64,000 nucleotides of DNA, taken from Robertmurraya sp047302285 (GTDB lineage: Bacteria; Bacillota; Bacilli; Bacillales; Cytobacillaceae). Below the pieces are notes generated by a model. It was given only the letters and a program-made list of their open reading frames with translations, made no database searches and had not been told where the DNA came from. Shown one piece after another: positions 26,787-35,814 of this stretch. Every line of letters starts with the position of its first letter. Within the stretch, counting starts at the first letter, position 1. The stretch is taken from positions 1,116,001 through 1,180,000 of the forward strand of contig NZ_CP154845.1 in the NCBI RefSeq assembly GCF_047302285.1, written 5' to 3'. The position numbers and the translations under genes are program-made.

Positions 26787-27806
26787 GTGTCAGTAATAGA
26801 AAAAGAACTTCAAAAAAAGACAGAGCAAGAAAACGATTATATATTAGAAGCGAAAAACCTGAAGAAATATTTCCCCATTAAAGGCGGTGTTCTAAAACGT
26901 ACCATCGGCCATGTAAAGGCAGTTGATGACGTTTCATTGAGCATTTTAAGAGGAGAAACGCTAGGGGTTGTAGGAGAATCAGGTTCTGGAAAATCAACTT
27001 TAGGTCGCGTCATTCTGAGACTTCTAGATCCAACAGATGGGCAGATTGTTTTTGAAAATGAGGATATCACTAAACTAAATAATCGCCAGTTACGTCCGTT
27101 TAGGAGGGACATGCAAATTGTTTTCCAAGACCCATTTGCTTCCCTTAATCCAAAAATGAATGTTCAAGAATTGATTGAGGAACCTCTTTTAGTTCAAACA
27201 TCCTTAAGTAAGAGTGAACGGAAGGAAAAAGCGATTGACCTACTTGGAAAAGTTGGTTTAAGACCTGATGCTCGTTTGAAATATCCACATGAATTTTCAG
27301 GTGGACAAAGACAACGTATCAGTATTGCTAGAGCATTAGCGTTAAACCCCAAATTTATCATTTGTGATGAACCAGTATCTGCCCTTGATGTTTCCATTCA
27401 AGCGCAAGTTTTGAATTTAATGGCAGATTTGCAAGATGAATTTAATTTAACCTACTTATTTATTGCTCATGATCTAAGCGTAGTAAAGCATATTAGTGAT
27501 CGGGTAGCTGTTATGTATTTAGGGAGAATTGCAGAAATCGCACCAAAGAAAAATCTTTATGATGCACCGTTGCATCCGTATACGGAAGCTTTATTATCAG
27601 CAGTTCCATCAACGGATGTCCTTGCAAAACGTGAGAAAATTATTTTAAAAGGGGACTTGCCAAGTCCGTCTAATCCTCCTTCTGGGTGTGCATTCAGAAC
27701 GAGATGTCCAAAAGCACATGAACGCTGTGCGATAGAAAGACCAGACCTTATAAATGTTAGTGAAGGACATTATGTAGCTTGCCACTTATATGATACTCAA
27801 AACTAG
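26787..27806 (+). CDS. appF: Oligopeptide ABC transporter ATPase AppF/OppF-like
   Basis: The second ATPase, 339 residues, pairing with AppD as a heterodimer under the permease. Walker A is GESGSGKST near residue 70, the Q-loop is in VFQDPFASLNPKM, the signature is FSGGQRQRISIARAL, and Walker B is FIICDEPVSALD. It ends with the CAFRTRCPKAHERC cysteine extension. Start GTG 26787, preceded by AAGGGGG. It is 12 bases from appD and followed by a perfect inverted repeat and the binding protein gene. Confidence 0.9.
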   Translation: MSVIEKELQKKTEQENDYILEAKNLKKYFPIKGGVLKRTIGHVKAVDDVSLSILRGETLGVVGESGSGKSTLGRVILRLLDPTDGQIVFENEDITKLNNRQLRPFRRDMQIVFQDPFASLNPKMNVQELIEEPLLVQTSLSKSERKEKAIDLLGKVGLRPDARLKYPHEFSGGQRQRISIARALALNPKFIICDEPVSALDVSIQAQVLNLMADLQDEFNLTYLFIAHDLSVVKHISDRVAVMYLGRIAEIAPKKNLYDAPLHPYTEALLSAVPSTDVLAKREKIILKGDLPSPSNPPSGCAFRTRCPKAHERCAIERPDLINVSEGHYVACHLYDTQN

Positions 27807-27811
27807 AAATG

Positions 27812-27848
27812 AGCTTAAGAGTTTGATAGATGAGAGGACTCTTAAGCT
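27812..27848 (+). repeat. Perfect 11-bp inverted repeat between appF and appA
   Basis: AGCTTAAGAGT (27812-27822) pairs with ACTCTTAAGCT (27838-27848) around a 15-base loop. There is no T-tract, so it is more likely an RNA stability or processing stem that sets binding-protein mRNA levels than a terminator. Confidence 0.75.
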
Positions 27849-27949
27849 AAATATCTACATGATGCGAAGAGAACCTTACATATAAGGAGGTGGTGTGCTT
27901 TAGGAATTTAGAGTAAGTCAGTTTGTCTTCCAAAATTTAAAAGGGGTGA

Positions 27950-29722
27950 ATGAATTTGAAGAAAAGAAGTTGGTTATTATTACTTAGCTTTGTTCTCATG
28001 CTAGGTATCCTTGCCGCTTGTTCTGGTGGCAATGAAGAAGCAGGTACTGAAACTGATCCTGGTACTGAAACAGATACTGATACAGAGGAACCTGCTGCTG
28101 AAGGTCCACAAATGGGTGGAGTTGTTACTGGTGCAATGGATACGCCTCCATCTGGTCAGTTCAATCCAATTTTCTATGAAGAAGCATATGAAGCAAACAT
28201 CATTGATTTCGTATACGAAGGCTTAGTTGGACAAAATGAAGAATTAGAATTTATCCCAAGCTTAGCAAAATCTTGGGAATTTAATGACGATCAATCAGAA
28301 TTAACCTTCACATTAGAAGAAGGTGTAAAGTGGCATGATGGCGAGCCATTTACAGCTAATGACGTAGTATTTACTTATAAGCTTCTTTCTAGCCCTGGCT
28401 ACATCGAAGCTGGTGGAATTCGTACTTACATTGCAGAGAATCTTTTAGGATATGCTGAGTACAGTGCAGGTGAAACAGAGGAATTCGAAGGTGTTGTAGC
28501 AGAAGATGATCTAACTGTTACGTTCAAATTTAAGCAACCACACGTAATGGCATTAAGTGATGCTGCTTTCCCTATTATTCCTGAGCACATTTTTGCAGAT
28601 ATTCCTGTTGCTGATATGCCAGCAGCTCCAGAATCTCGTGAAGCTGGTAAAGTTATCGGTACTGGTCCATTCCAATTTACTGAAATGATTCAAGGTGAGC
28701 AATATGTTCTTTCAAAGAACGCTGATTACTGGCAAGGTGAACCATACTTAGATAGCATCGTATGGAAAGTTGTTGACCAAGCGGTTATCTTAGGATTACT
28801 TGAAACTGGCGAAATTGATTTTGTTGCTGATCCAAATGGATTCCAAGCAGCAGACTATGAAACGGTAGATGCAATGCCAAATGTTGAAATTATTGAACAA
28901 CCAGACTTTGGTTACCAAATTATGGGCTTCATGTTCAACCATGGACCTGTAATGGATAAATCTCAATGGAAAGAAAATCCAAAAGTTCAAGAAGTAAAAG
29001 TTCGTCAAGCGATTGCATACGCAATTGATCGCCAAGCGATCATTGATGGATTACTTTACGGTAGAGGTTCTGTGCAGAATTCTCCGATTGCAACACAATT
29101 CTGGGCTTATGATGAAACAAATCCAGAACAATATGCATTTGATCCTGAAAAGGCAAAATCACTTTTAGACGAAGCTGGGTATGTTGATGCTAATGGTGAT
29201 GGTATGCGTGAAGATCCAGATGGAAATGAGTGGGTATTAAATCTTCATTATCCATTAGGAAACCAAGTTCGTGAGCGTTCAGCTCCAATCATTGCTGAAT
29301 TCTTAGGTGAAGTAGGTATCCAAGTTGAGCTTGCTCAACCTAAAGAAGCGCCAGTATATTTTGACGATCTTGATAACAATGTATCAGAAATGGATTTATT
29401 CTTACTTGGATGGTCACTAGCATCTGGTGATCCAGACCCAGGCGGAATCTGGAGATCTGATGTTCCTTATAACTACCCTCGTTGGAATAATCCAGACGCA
29501 GATGCATTATTAACGGATGCTATTTCACCACCAGAAGCATTTGAGCAAGATTACCGTACACAAGTATATAGTGATTGGCAAGTGATGTTTGGTGAAGATT
29601 TACCAGCTGTCATCCTATATGCTGCTAACAGTTTATGGGCACATAATTCACGTTTAGAAGGAGTTACTGTATTACCTTATTCCTTCATTAGCGATGCACA
29701 TCTTTGGTACGTAACTGAGTAA
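27950..29722 (+). CDS. appA: Oligopeptide-binding lipoprotein AppA-like
   Basis: The extracellular substrate-binding lipoprotein (SBP_bac_5 family), 590 residues. The signal peptide ends in a lipobox LGILAAC with the lipidated cysteine at residue 24, followed by an acidic Thr/Glu/Asp linker to about residue 52. The mature domain has EGLVGQNEELEFIPSLAKSW, the family signature WHDGEPFTANDVVFTYKLL and QAIAYAIDRQAII. ATG 27950 overlaps the AAGGGGTGA site zone. Position between ATPases and permeases is the App order. A hairpin pair after the gene probably keeps binding protein in excess over permease. Confidence 0.92.
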   Translation: MNLKKRSWLLLLSFVLMLGILAACSGGNEEAGTETDPGTETDTDTEEPAAEGPQMGGVVTGAMDTPPSGQFNPIFYEEAYEANIIDFVYEGLVGQNEELEFIPSLAKSWEFNDDQSELTFTLEEGVKWHDGEPFTANDVVFTYKLLSSPGYIEAGGIRTYIAENLLGYAEYSAGETEEFEGVVAEDDLTVTFKFKQPHVMALSDAAFPIIPEHIFADIPVADMPAAPESREAGKVIGTGPFQFTEMIQGEQYVLSKNADYWQGEPYLDSIVWKVVDQAVILGLLETGEIDFVADPNGFQAADYETVDAMPNVEIIEQPDFGYQIMGFMFNHGPVMDKSQWKENPKVQEVKVRQAIAYAIDRQAIIDGLLYGRGSVQNSPIATQFWAYDETNPEQYAFDPEKAKSLLDEAGYVDANGDGMREDPDGNEWVLNLHYPLGNQVRERSAPIIAEFLGEVGIQVELAQPKEAPVYFDDLDNNVSEMDLFLLGWSLASGDPDPGGIWRSDVPYNYPRWNNPDADALLTDAISPPEAFEQDYRTQVYSDWQVMFGEDLPAVILYAANSLWAHNSRLEGVTVLPYSFISDAHLWYVTE

Positions 29723-29744
29723 TAGTCTTTACATCAATATAGAG

Positions 29745-29780
29745 AAGAGCGTTCGGTGTAGCGCCGCGCTCTTTTCTTTT
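29745..29780 (+). terminator. First hairpin after appA
   Basis: AAGAGCG (29745-29751) pairs with CGCTCTT (29767-29773), extended by neighbouring A/T pairs and followed by TTCTTTTT. It likely acts as a partial terminator inside the operon. Confidence 0.75.
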
Positions 29781-29820
29781 TAAAATAGTTAAGTCCATTT
29801 TTTAATTTCGAGAATTGTCT

Positions 29821-29844
29821 AGCGCAAGACGTTTGCGCTTTTCT
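29821..29844 (+). terminator. Second hairpin before appB
   Basis: AGCGCAA (29821-29827) pairs with TTGCGCT (29833-29839), five-base loop, followed by TTTCT. It lies just 12 bases before the appB ribosome site, a second attenuation point. Confidence 0.6.
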
Positions 29845-29863
29845 ATTGAATGGAGGGGAAACA

Positions 29864-30826
29864 TTGTATCAGTATATCATCAGACGAATCATGGTTTTTA
29901 TTCCGATGCTCATTGTTTTAACCATTTTCGTGTTTGCCCTTATGAAGGCAGCTCCGGGTGATCCTTTTTCTGGAAGATTAGACCCGAACATTGATCCTGA
30001 GGTGTACGAAAAGCAACGAGAAGCATTAGGTTTAAATGACCCCATTCATATTCAATATTGGAACTGGGTGAAAGGTGCGGCTCAAGGGGATTTTGGGCAA
30101 TCCATTATCTATAAAGGACGAGCTGTATCCGATTTAATAGCTGAACGACTAGTGAATACAGTTAATTTAGGTATCGTGACATTAATTATCACTCTTGTCG
30201 TATCGATTCCAATAGGAATTTATTCAGCGAGGAAGCCATACTCATTATTAGATTATGGTGCTACCGCATTTGGTTTTTTTGGACTAGCTGTACCAAACTT
30301 TTTCTTTGGACTAATAGCCATATATGTTTTTTCTATACAGCTTGGCTGGCTCCCGTCACATGGGACTGTATCGAAACCAGGACTTGAGGGCTTTGAATTA
30401 TTTCAAGATAAATTGAAGCACCTTATCTTACCAAGTATTACCCTTGGATTAGCAGGGACAGCTTCTTATATGCGTTATATGCGTTCAGAGGTACTAGATG
30501 TTCTTGGCAGTGATTATATTCGAACGGCTAGAGCAAAGGGAATGACTGAAAAGTCCGTACTTTATAAGCATACCCTTCGAAATGCACTGATTCCTATTAT
30601 TACATTGCTTGGATTTGAAATTGGGGCATTATTAGCAGGAGCGGTTATTACAGAAGGTGTTTTCCAGTTTCCAGGACTAGGGACATTGTTTCTTTCTTCT
30701 ATAGGAAATCGGGATTACCCAGTGATTATGGCCATTAACTTGATGCTAGGAGTCACCATTCTCGTAGGAAATCTACTAGCAGATATTTTCTATAGTATTG
30801 TTGACCCAAGAATCCGCTACGATTGA
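29864..30826 (+). CDS. appB: Peptide ABC transporter permease AppB/DppB-like
   Basis: The first permease subunit, about 320 residues, with six hydrophobic helices and the BPD_transp_1 fold. The N-terminal YQYIIRRIMVFIPMLIVLTIFVF helix is the OppB-type signature. The EAA loop region is RTARAKGMTEKSVLYKHTLRNALIPIITLLG, contacting the ATPases. The start is TTG 29864 with GGAGGGG five bases upstream; the longer TTG frame at 29846 has no site. It is followed by appC after 10 bases. Confidence 0.9.
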   Translation: MYQYIIRRIMVFIPMLIVLTIFVFALMKAAPGDPFSGRLDPNIDPEVYEKQREALGLNDPIHIQYWNWVKGAAQGDFGQSIIYKGRAVSDLIAERLVNTVNLGIVTLIITLVVSIPIGIYSARKPYSLLDYGATAFGFFGLAVPNFFFGLIAIYVFSIQLGWLPSHGTVSKPGLEGFELFQDKLKHLILPSITLGLAGTASYMRYMRSEVLDVLGSDYIRTARAKGMTEKSVLYKHTLRNALIPIITLLGFEIGALLAGAVITEGVFQFPGLGTLFLSSIGNRDYPVIMAINLMLGVTILVGNLLADIFYSIVDPRIRYD

Positions 30827-30836
30827 GGTGAAATGA

Positions 30837-31757
30837 ATGGAAATTAGACCACAAGGAACAACCAATACAGATCCTAGTATCAATTTAAGTAATGCGGAAA
30901 AAGGAAATAGTCCAACTCGAATAGCAATTAAGCGTTTTATGAAAAACAAGTTGGCTGTAGTAAGTGTGTTTATCCTTCTTTTAATTATCTTGGTCGTAGT
31001 CTTTGCACCGTTCCTTACAGACCAAGATCCAACAAAGTCCAACTTAACACTAATTGAGCGCCCACCCAGTGCTGATCATCCTCTTGGAAATGATAGTTCT
31101 GGACGAGATAATTTGGCCCGACTCTTATACGGTGGTCGAGTATCATTGATTGTTGGATTCAGCGCGATGGTATTTACCCTTGTTATCGGAGTGGTGTTAG
31201 GTTCAATTGCAGGTTACTATGGTGGAAAAGTGGATGGAATCATTATGCGTGCAGCAGATTTAATGCTTATGCTACCATTCCTTGTCTTAGTATTGACAGT
31301 AGTAGCTATTCTTCAGAAAGTAACCATTGCCATCTTTGTAACGGTTATTGCGTTAACGTCGTGGCCGACATTAACGAGGATTATACGAGGGACATTTTTG
31401 ACCCTACGAGAACAAGAATTTATTCTAGGGGCAAAAGCGATTGGTGTTAGTGATATTCGAATTATTTTTAAGCATTTTATTCCGAATGCCATTGGTCCAA
31501 TCGTCGTAAATGCAACATTAATGATGGCGTCTTATATCATTGTAGAATCAGCCTTGAGCTTTATTGGTTTCGGAATACCGCAGCCAACACCGAGTTGGGG
31601 GAATATGATTTCCGAAGCACAGAGTTTAAGAATATTGAGAAATAGTCCAGAAGCATGGGTTCCACCAGGACTATTCATTCTTACTACAGTCCTTTGTATT
31701 AACTTTATCGGAGACGGTCTTCGAGATGCCTTTGATCCAAAGAGTAATAGACGTTGA
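30837..31757 (+). CDS. appC: Peptide ABC transporter permease AppC/DppC-like
   Basis: The second permease subunit, 306 residues. A hydrophilic N-terminal tail is followed by the OppC-type opening RFMKNKLAVVSVFILLLIILVVVFAPFL, then HPLGNDSSGRDNLARLLYGGRVSL, the OppC_N signature. The EAA loop is GAKAIGVSDIRIIFKHFIPNAIGPIVV. It ends with FIGDGLRDAFDPKS. AGGTGA precedes ATG 30837. It completes the five-gene importer and is followed by a perfect terminator. Confidence 0.92.
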   Translation: MEIRPQGTTNTDPSINLSNAEKGNSPTRIAIKRFMKNKLAVVSVFILLLIILVVVFAPFLTDQDPTKSNLTLIERPPSADHPLGNDSSGRDNLARLLYGGRVSLIVGFSAMVFTLVIGVVLGSIAGYYGGKVDGIIMRAADLMLMLPFLVLVLTVVAILQKVTIAIFVTVIALTSWPTLTRIIRGTFLTLREQEFILGAKAIGVSDIRIIFKHFIPNAIGPIVVNATLMMASYIIVESALSFIGFGIPQPTPSWGNMISEAQSLRILRNSPEAWVPPGLFILTTVLCINFIGDGLRDAFDPKSNRR

Positions 31758-31764
31758 TAAAAAT

Positions 31765-31800
31765 AACCTACTGACTAAATCATCAGTAGGTTAATTTTTG
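31765..31800 (+). terminator. Terminator of app operon
   Basis: Perfect 10-bp stem AACCTACTGA (31765-31774) with TCAGTAGGTT (31783-31792), then AATTTTTG. It ends the five-gene transporter operon 7 bases after the appC stop. Confidence 0.92.
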
Positions 31801-31848
31801 TTTCTCGGAGTACATTTTCATGGTCATGTGTTGTATCGTGCAAGATGT

Positions 31849-32058
31849 CTAAACAAGATTAGACCATTCTGAATATAAGCCGCTTCCATTGCAACCTGGG
31901 CAATCATATGGATTGCTCAAATAAACAAATTCATTGGCTGGATAGATCAAGAACCCTCTTCCGTAACACTCCGGGCATTTGTTTTCATCCTTCATTTTCG
32001 AGACGTGTTTTTCGTAACGAGTGTTTTTCCAATCGTTGAATGCATTAAGCAGCCCCAT
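31849..32058 (-). CDS. Small CxxCxGxG zinc-ribbon protein
   Basis: A 69-residue protein with two DnaJ-like zinc motifs, CPECYGRG near residue 31 and CPGCNGSG near residue 54, which would bind one zinc. I do not recognise a named family. Similar tiny proteins occur scattered in Bacillaceae and are annotated only as hypothetical or methionine aminopeptidase-like. ATG 32058 is chosen because GAGGTG lies six bases before it; the GTG upstream is within that site. It is monocistronic on the minus strand, facing the app terminator. Confidence 0.7.
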   Translation of the reverse strand: MGLLNAFNDWKNTRYEKHVSKMKDENKCPECYGRGFLIYPANEFVYLSNPYDCPGCNGSGLYSEWSNLV

Positions 32059-32420
32059 TTTTATCACCTCAATTTTTTCTTATTTTTTGTTATAACTGTC
32101 AATTTTATACATGAATATTTTTAAAATCATAAATTTGTGATTTGGCAATTCAGAAAACTTCCTGATAGGTTCGTTTTAGAAATAAGATTTGAAGATAGCA
32201 TGCGCATTATCGGTATGCTTGTACTATAACAACAGGGTGTGCAAATTTTTCTTTGCTACTATTATTATATGAGGAATATAAGAATTTGGCACTATTTTTT
32301 GATTCTTTTATATATTCAAAAAAGTATTGATTATTGGTTAATACCGTGATTTAATAGGAACAGATAAACTTATCTGATATGTGATCTCTTAAAATATAAT
32401 AAATGAAGGGAGGATAGAAG
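32059..32420. other. Intergenic region with candidate FadR-type promoter
   Basis: About 360 AT-rich bases with no gene. The likely promoter of the regulator gene is TTGATT (32327-32332), a 17-base spacer, and TTTAAT (32350-32355). The spacer contains GGTTAATACC (32337-32346), a GGT/ACC pair resembling FadR-family GntR operators, which suggests autoregulation. The operator spacing (four rather than three central bases) is not the classic one, so it is tentative. Confidence 0.4.
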
Positions 32421-33113
32421 ATGAATGTTGAGAAGATTTCCATTAAAAAGGTGTCGGAAACTGTTGTAGAACAAATTGAAGAAATGATTGCAAACGGTTC
32501 CATTCGAACTGGAGAGAAACTTCCTTCGGTGAGGGAGTTATGTGATATGTTCGGTGTCGGTCGCTCTGCAATACGAGATGCCATTATTACGTTAAAAGGA
32601 AAGGGCATTGTAGATGTTAAGCAAGGGCAAGGAACATTTATTCGTCGTTTTGATACGAAGAAATTATTCAATCCTTTACTAATAAATCCTGAATCAAATG
32701 ATGTACGTGAACTTTTTCAAGTTCGTAAACTGCTTGAACCAGGAATTGCTGAAATGGCCGCGCATTATCGGACAGAACAGGAAATGAACCAATTAGAGAG
32801 ATGTTTTCATACGAAATCAACCTACGGCTGGGAGGAAGATTATCATTTCCACATGACCATAGCGAAGGCATCTAAGAATCAAATTATAGTCCAACTACTA
32901 CAATTCATTTCAACTACCACGAAAAAACACATGATTGAATTTCACCGATATATTGAACAAAACCACTCCATTTTTGAAATAATCGCCCAACAGCATAAGG
33001 ATATTTTTATAGCCGTAAAAGAATCTGCCTCTCATGAAGCAAAAGAACGAATGACTGAACATTTAGAATATGTGGAAAGTATCATGCGAAAAAATCTATG
33101 GAAATCGTCATAA
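32421..33113 (+). CDS. GntR/FadR-family regulator (glycolate or lactate responsive)
   Basis: A 230-residue transcription factor of the FadR subfamily. The N-terminal winged helix has GSIRTGEKLPSVRELCDMFGVGRSAIRDAIITLKGKGIVDVKQGQGTFI at about residues 28-76. The C-terminal FCD ligand domain has RKLLEPGIAEMAA and histidines in EDYHFHMTIAKAS that would bind a metal and a small carboxylate. AGGGAGGA precedes ATG 32421. It heads the glycolate oxidase genes, so it is the likely GlcC/LldR-type local regulator. The ligand (glycolate or lactate) is inference. Confidence 0.88.
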   Translation: MNVEKISIKKVSETVVEQIEEMIANGSIRTGEKLPSVRELCDMFGVGRSAIRDAIITLKGKGIVDVKQGQGTFIRRFDTKKLFNPLLINPESNDVRELFQVRKLLEPGIAEMAAHYRTEQEMNQLERCFHTKSTYGWEEDYHFHMTIAKASKNQIIVQLLQFISTTTKKHMIEFHRYIEQNHSIFEIIAQQHKDIFIAVKESASHEAKERMTEHLEYVESIMRKNLWKSS

Positions 33114-33140
33114 ATCATGTTAGAGAAGGAGAGGGATGAA

Positions 33141-34457
33141 TTGATTACATCAGATTTATTAAATGACCTACAAACTGTTATTAGAAATGAAAGAATAATA
33201 GAAAATCAAAAAGCAGATGATTTTTTAGGGAATACAGGAAGGCTAGTGATTAAGCCCCTTTCAGAAGAGGAAATAACGAAAGTACTAAGCTATGCGAACG
33301 AAAATAGCAGAGAAATTTCCATTGTTGCTGGAGGTACGAAGCGTGGTTTTGGAGGAACAACTGAGGTGGAGGACATGGCCTTATCATTAGAAAATTATAA
33401 GGGGATTGTTGAACACACGGTAGGTGATATGACGTTAACCGTCAAAGCAGGAACACCCTTCAAAAAACTCCAAAATTATTTAGCTCAGTATAGGCAAAAA
33501 ATCTCTTTGGACCCTTTTTACCCGGATAATGCGACAATTGGTGGCATCATTGCAGCAAATGACAGCGGTCCCAAACGACTAGGTTATGGTTCAGCGCGGG
33601 ATGTCGTGATCGGCTTACGAATCGCTTATCCAGACGGGACGGTGATTCGCTCAGGAGGAAAAGTCGTTAAAAATGTAGCAGGCTATGACATGAATAAACT
33701 ATTTATTGGTTCGATGGGAACGCTTGGAGTGTTAACAGAGGTAACGTTAAAGCTTCGTCCATTACCAAAGTATGAAAGCGTAGTACTGCTGACGTTTCCA
33801 GACGGTCATGTCGGAGCGATAAAGGACTTTGTCGTCGATCTTCTTGATTCCATGATGGAACCAGTCGCCCTTGAATTATTAAGTTCGACTTTGTCTGAAG
33901 AACTTACAGGACGAAGAAGCAATACCGTTGCGATAAGCTTTGAGGATGTAGAAACATCGGTTCATTATCAAGAGCAATTTGTGAAAAAAATCAAACCCGC
34001 TAGCGCTGATATCCGTATTTTGGATCAAGAGAAAGCCGTTCAGTTTTGGGATCATTTTTACAATATTGGTCCTAAAGAGACAGAATCAAATGAAACGGAA
34101 GCAACATTAAAAATCGGGGTCGTTAATTTAGATGTGATACATGTTATGAAGGAGTGTGAGCTTCTTAGTGATTCCCATAACTTGAGAATCAAAGGTCATG
34201 GTGGGCTAGGACATGGATTGTGCCAAGTTCATTTGTCTGGTGCAAGTGAAGATGTGGAGGCAGCGATTAAACATTTAAGAAAGCTCGTTGCAGAAATAAA
34301 TGGTTACGTTATCATCAAGCATTTGCCATTAGAACTCCGTCGAGAAATCAGTGTTTGGGGAGAAAAACCTTCCTACTTCTTCTTATTAGAAGGCATAAAA
34401 GAAAAGGTAGATCCTAAAAAAATATTAAATCCTAAACGGTTTATAGGGGGGATATAA
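33141..34457 (+). CDS. glcE: Glycolate oxidase FAD-binding subunit GlcE-like
   Basis: A FAD-binding PCMH/VAO-type oxidase subunit of about 438 residues. FAD-binding stretches are the REISIVAGGTKRGFGG loop and DPFYPDNATIGGIIAANDSGPKRLGYGSARDVVIG, with GGKVVKNVAGYDMNKLF. The longer size than the classic GlcE is due to a full C-terminal cap domain ending in VDPKKILNPKRFIGG, so it could also be a GlcD paralogue. TTG 33141 fits AGAAGGAGAGG best; the ATG at 33117 has no ribosome site. It is followed one base later by glcF, so it forms part of the membrane-linked glycolate dehydrogenase. Confidence 0.8.
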   Translation: MITSDLLNDLQTVIRNERIIENQKADDFLGNTGRLVIKPLSEEEITKVLSYANENSREISIVAGGTKRGFGGTTEVEDMALSLENYKGIVEHTVGDMTLTVKAGTPFKKLQNYLAQYRQKISLDPFYPDNATIGGIIAANDSGPKRLGYGSARDVVIGLRIAYPDGTVIRSGGKVVKNVAGYDMNKLFIGSMGTLGVLTEVTLKLRPLPKYESVVLLTFPDGHVGAIKDFVVDLLDSMMEPVALELLSSTLSEELTGRRSNTVAISFEDVETSVHYQEQFVKKIKPASADIRILDQEKAVQFWDHFYNIGPKETESNETEATLKIGVVNLDVIHVMKECELLSDSHNLRIKGHGGLGHGLCQVHLSGASEDVEAAIKHLRKLVAEINGYVIIKHLPLELRREISVWGEKPSYFFLLEGIKEKVDPKKILNPKRFIGGI

Positions 34458-34458
34458 A

Positions 34459-35814
34459 TTGAGTTTAAGAGAAACGGAGCTGAAAAGTGAGCCTACTTGT
34501 CAAACGAACTCTTTAAGTAATTATTTATGGAGCGATCCACCAGATGAGAATAAGTGGGCAGACTGCGTCCATTGTGGTTTATGCTTAGAGGCATGTCCAA
34601 CCTATGAACAAACTGGTCAGGAACAGCATTCACCAAGAGGACGAGTTCATCTAATTAAATCAGTTGCAGAAGGAAAATTAGTCGTTGATGAAGACTTTTC
34701 GGACCCCGTATTCGTTTGTTTAGATTGCCGCGCCTGTACTACGGCTTGCCCTGCCGATGTTGATGTAGGAGGCTTAATTGAAGAAGCTCGTGGTCAGGTT
34801 CGTCAAGCGATGCCTCTGAAAGGATGGAAGGGGACGACAAGCAAATTCCTATTAGAAGGATTATTTCCTCACGCAAATCGTCTGCATTCTTTAGGAAATC
34901 TGCTTAAATTTTACCAAAAGAGCGGATTACAAAAGGTTGTCCGCAAAACAGGTCTGATTAACATCATGCCAAAGCATCTAGTTGAAATGGAATCCATTAT
35001 GCCAGAAATCGGGACACCTATACAAAAGAAGTTTAAAGATCAAGAGGTTATTAAGGCAAAGGGCGAATCAAAGCGTGAGGTCGCCATGTTAACGGGATGC
35101 ATTATGGATGTGATGTTTAGTGATATCAATGAATCGACGATCAATGTGCTAACGAAAAATGGAAATGATGTGATCATTCCTAAAAACCAAACCTGCTGTG
35201 GAGCCCTTCATGTTCATGCAGGTGACCGTGAGACGGGGAGAAAGTTAGCAAAGAAGAATATAGAAGCATTCAAGGATGCGGAGAAGGTTATTACGAATGC
35301 GGCGGGTTGTGGATGTATGTTAAAGGAGTACCCAGAACTATTCCGTGAAGAACCTGAATGGCATGAAAAAGCCGAAAAATTTTCCAAAAAAGTAGAGGAT
35401 ATTTCAAAACATTTATATGATACTGGATATGAAAAACCGAAAGCGCAATTGAATACGCGTATTACCTATCATGATGCGTGTCACTTAGCCCATGGTCAAG
35501 GTGTTCGTGAGGAACCGAGGGATTTGTTAATCAATATTCCAGGCGTAGAAATGGTTCAAATGCCGAATGCGGACCGGTGCTGTGGCAGTGCTGGAGTCTA
35601 TAATATGACCAATCCTGAGATGGCAGGAGCCGTTCTTGAAAGCAAAATGAAAAATGTACCCGAGGACGTTGAAATGATATCAATGGGTAATCCTGGTTGT
35701 ATGCTGCAAATGGCTGTTGGTGTCGAAAAGTATGGAAGAAATCAAAAAATTGTTCATACAGTCCAGCTACTTGATTGGGCTTATCAAAAAGAAGAGAAAG
35801 AGAGGGGAGAATAA
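34459..35814 (+). CDS. glcF: Glycolate oxidase iron-sulfur subunit GlcF
   Basis: A 451-residue iron-sulfur protein. Two [4Fe-4S] ferredoxin motifs are seen near residues 36-46 (CVHCGLCLEACPTY) and 91-101 (CLDCRACTTACPADV). Two CCG domains follow: NQTCCGALHVHAG with TNAAGCGCMLKEYP, and ADRCCGSAGVYN with GNPGCMLQM. These pass electrons from the FAD subunits to the quinone pool. Start TTG 34459 after GGGGGG. Its stop overlaps the ATG of glcD by one base, so the subunits are coupled. Confidence 0.92.
   Translation: MSLRETELKSEPTCQTNSLSNYLWSDPPDENKWADCVHCGLCLEACPTYEQTGQEQHSPRGRVHLIKSVAEGKLVVDEDFSDPVFVCLDCRACTTACPADVDVGGLIEEARGQVRQAMPLKGWKGTTSKFLLEGLFPHANRLHSLGNLLKFYQKSGLQKVVRKTGLINIMPKHLVEMESIMPEIGTPIQKKFKDQEVIKAKGESKREVAMLTGCIMDVMFSDINESTINVLTKNGNDVIIPKNQTCCGALHVHAGDRETGRKLAKKNIEAFKDAEKVITNAAGCGCMLKEYPELFREEPEWHEKAEKFSKKVEDISKHLYDTGYEKPKAQLNTRITYHDACHLAHGQGVREEPRDLLINIPGVEMVQMPNADRCCGSAGVYNMTNPEMAGAVLESKMKNVPEDVEMISMGNPGCMLQMAVGVEKYGRNQKIVHTVQLLDWAYQKEEKERGE

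Noticed and set aside
32337..32346. Classic FadR-type operator before the GntR regulator
   Set aside because: GGT and ACC halves are four bases apart rather than three and the centre is not symmetric; mentioned only as tentative in the gap entry.
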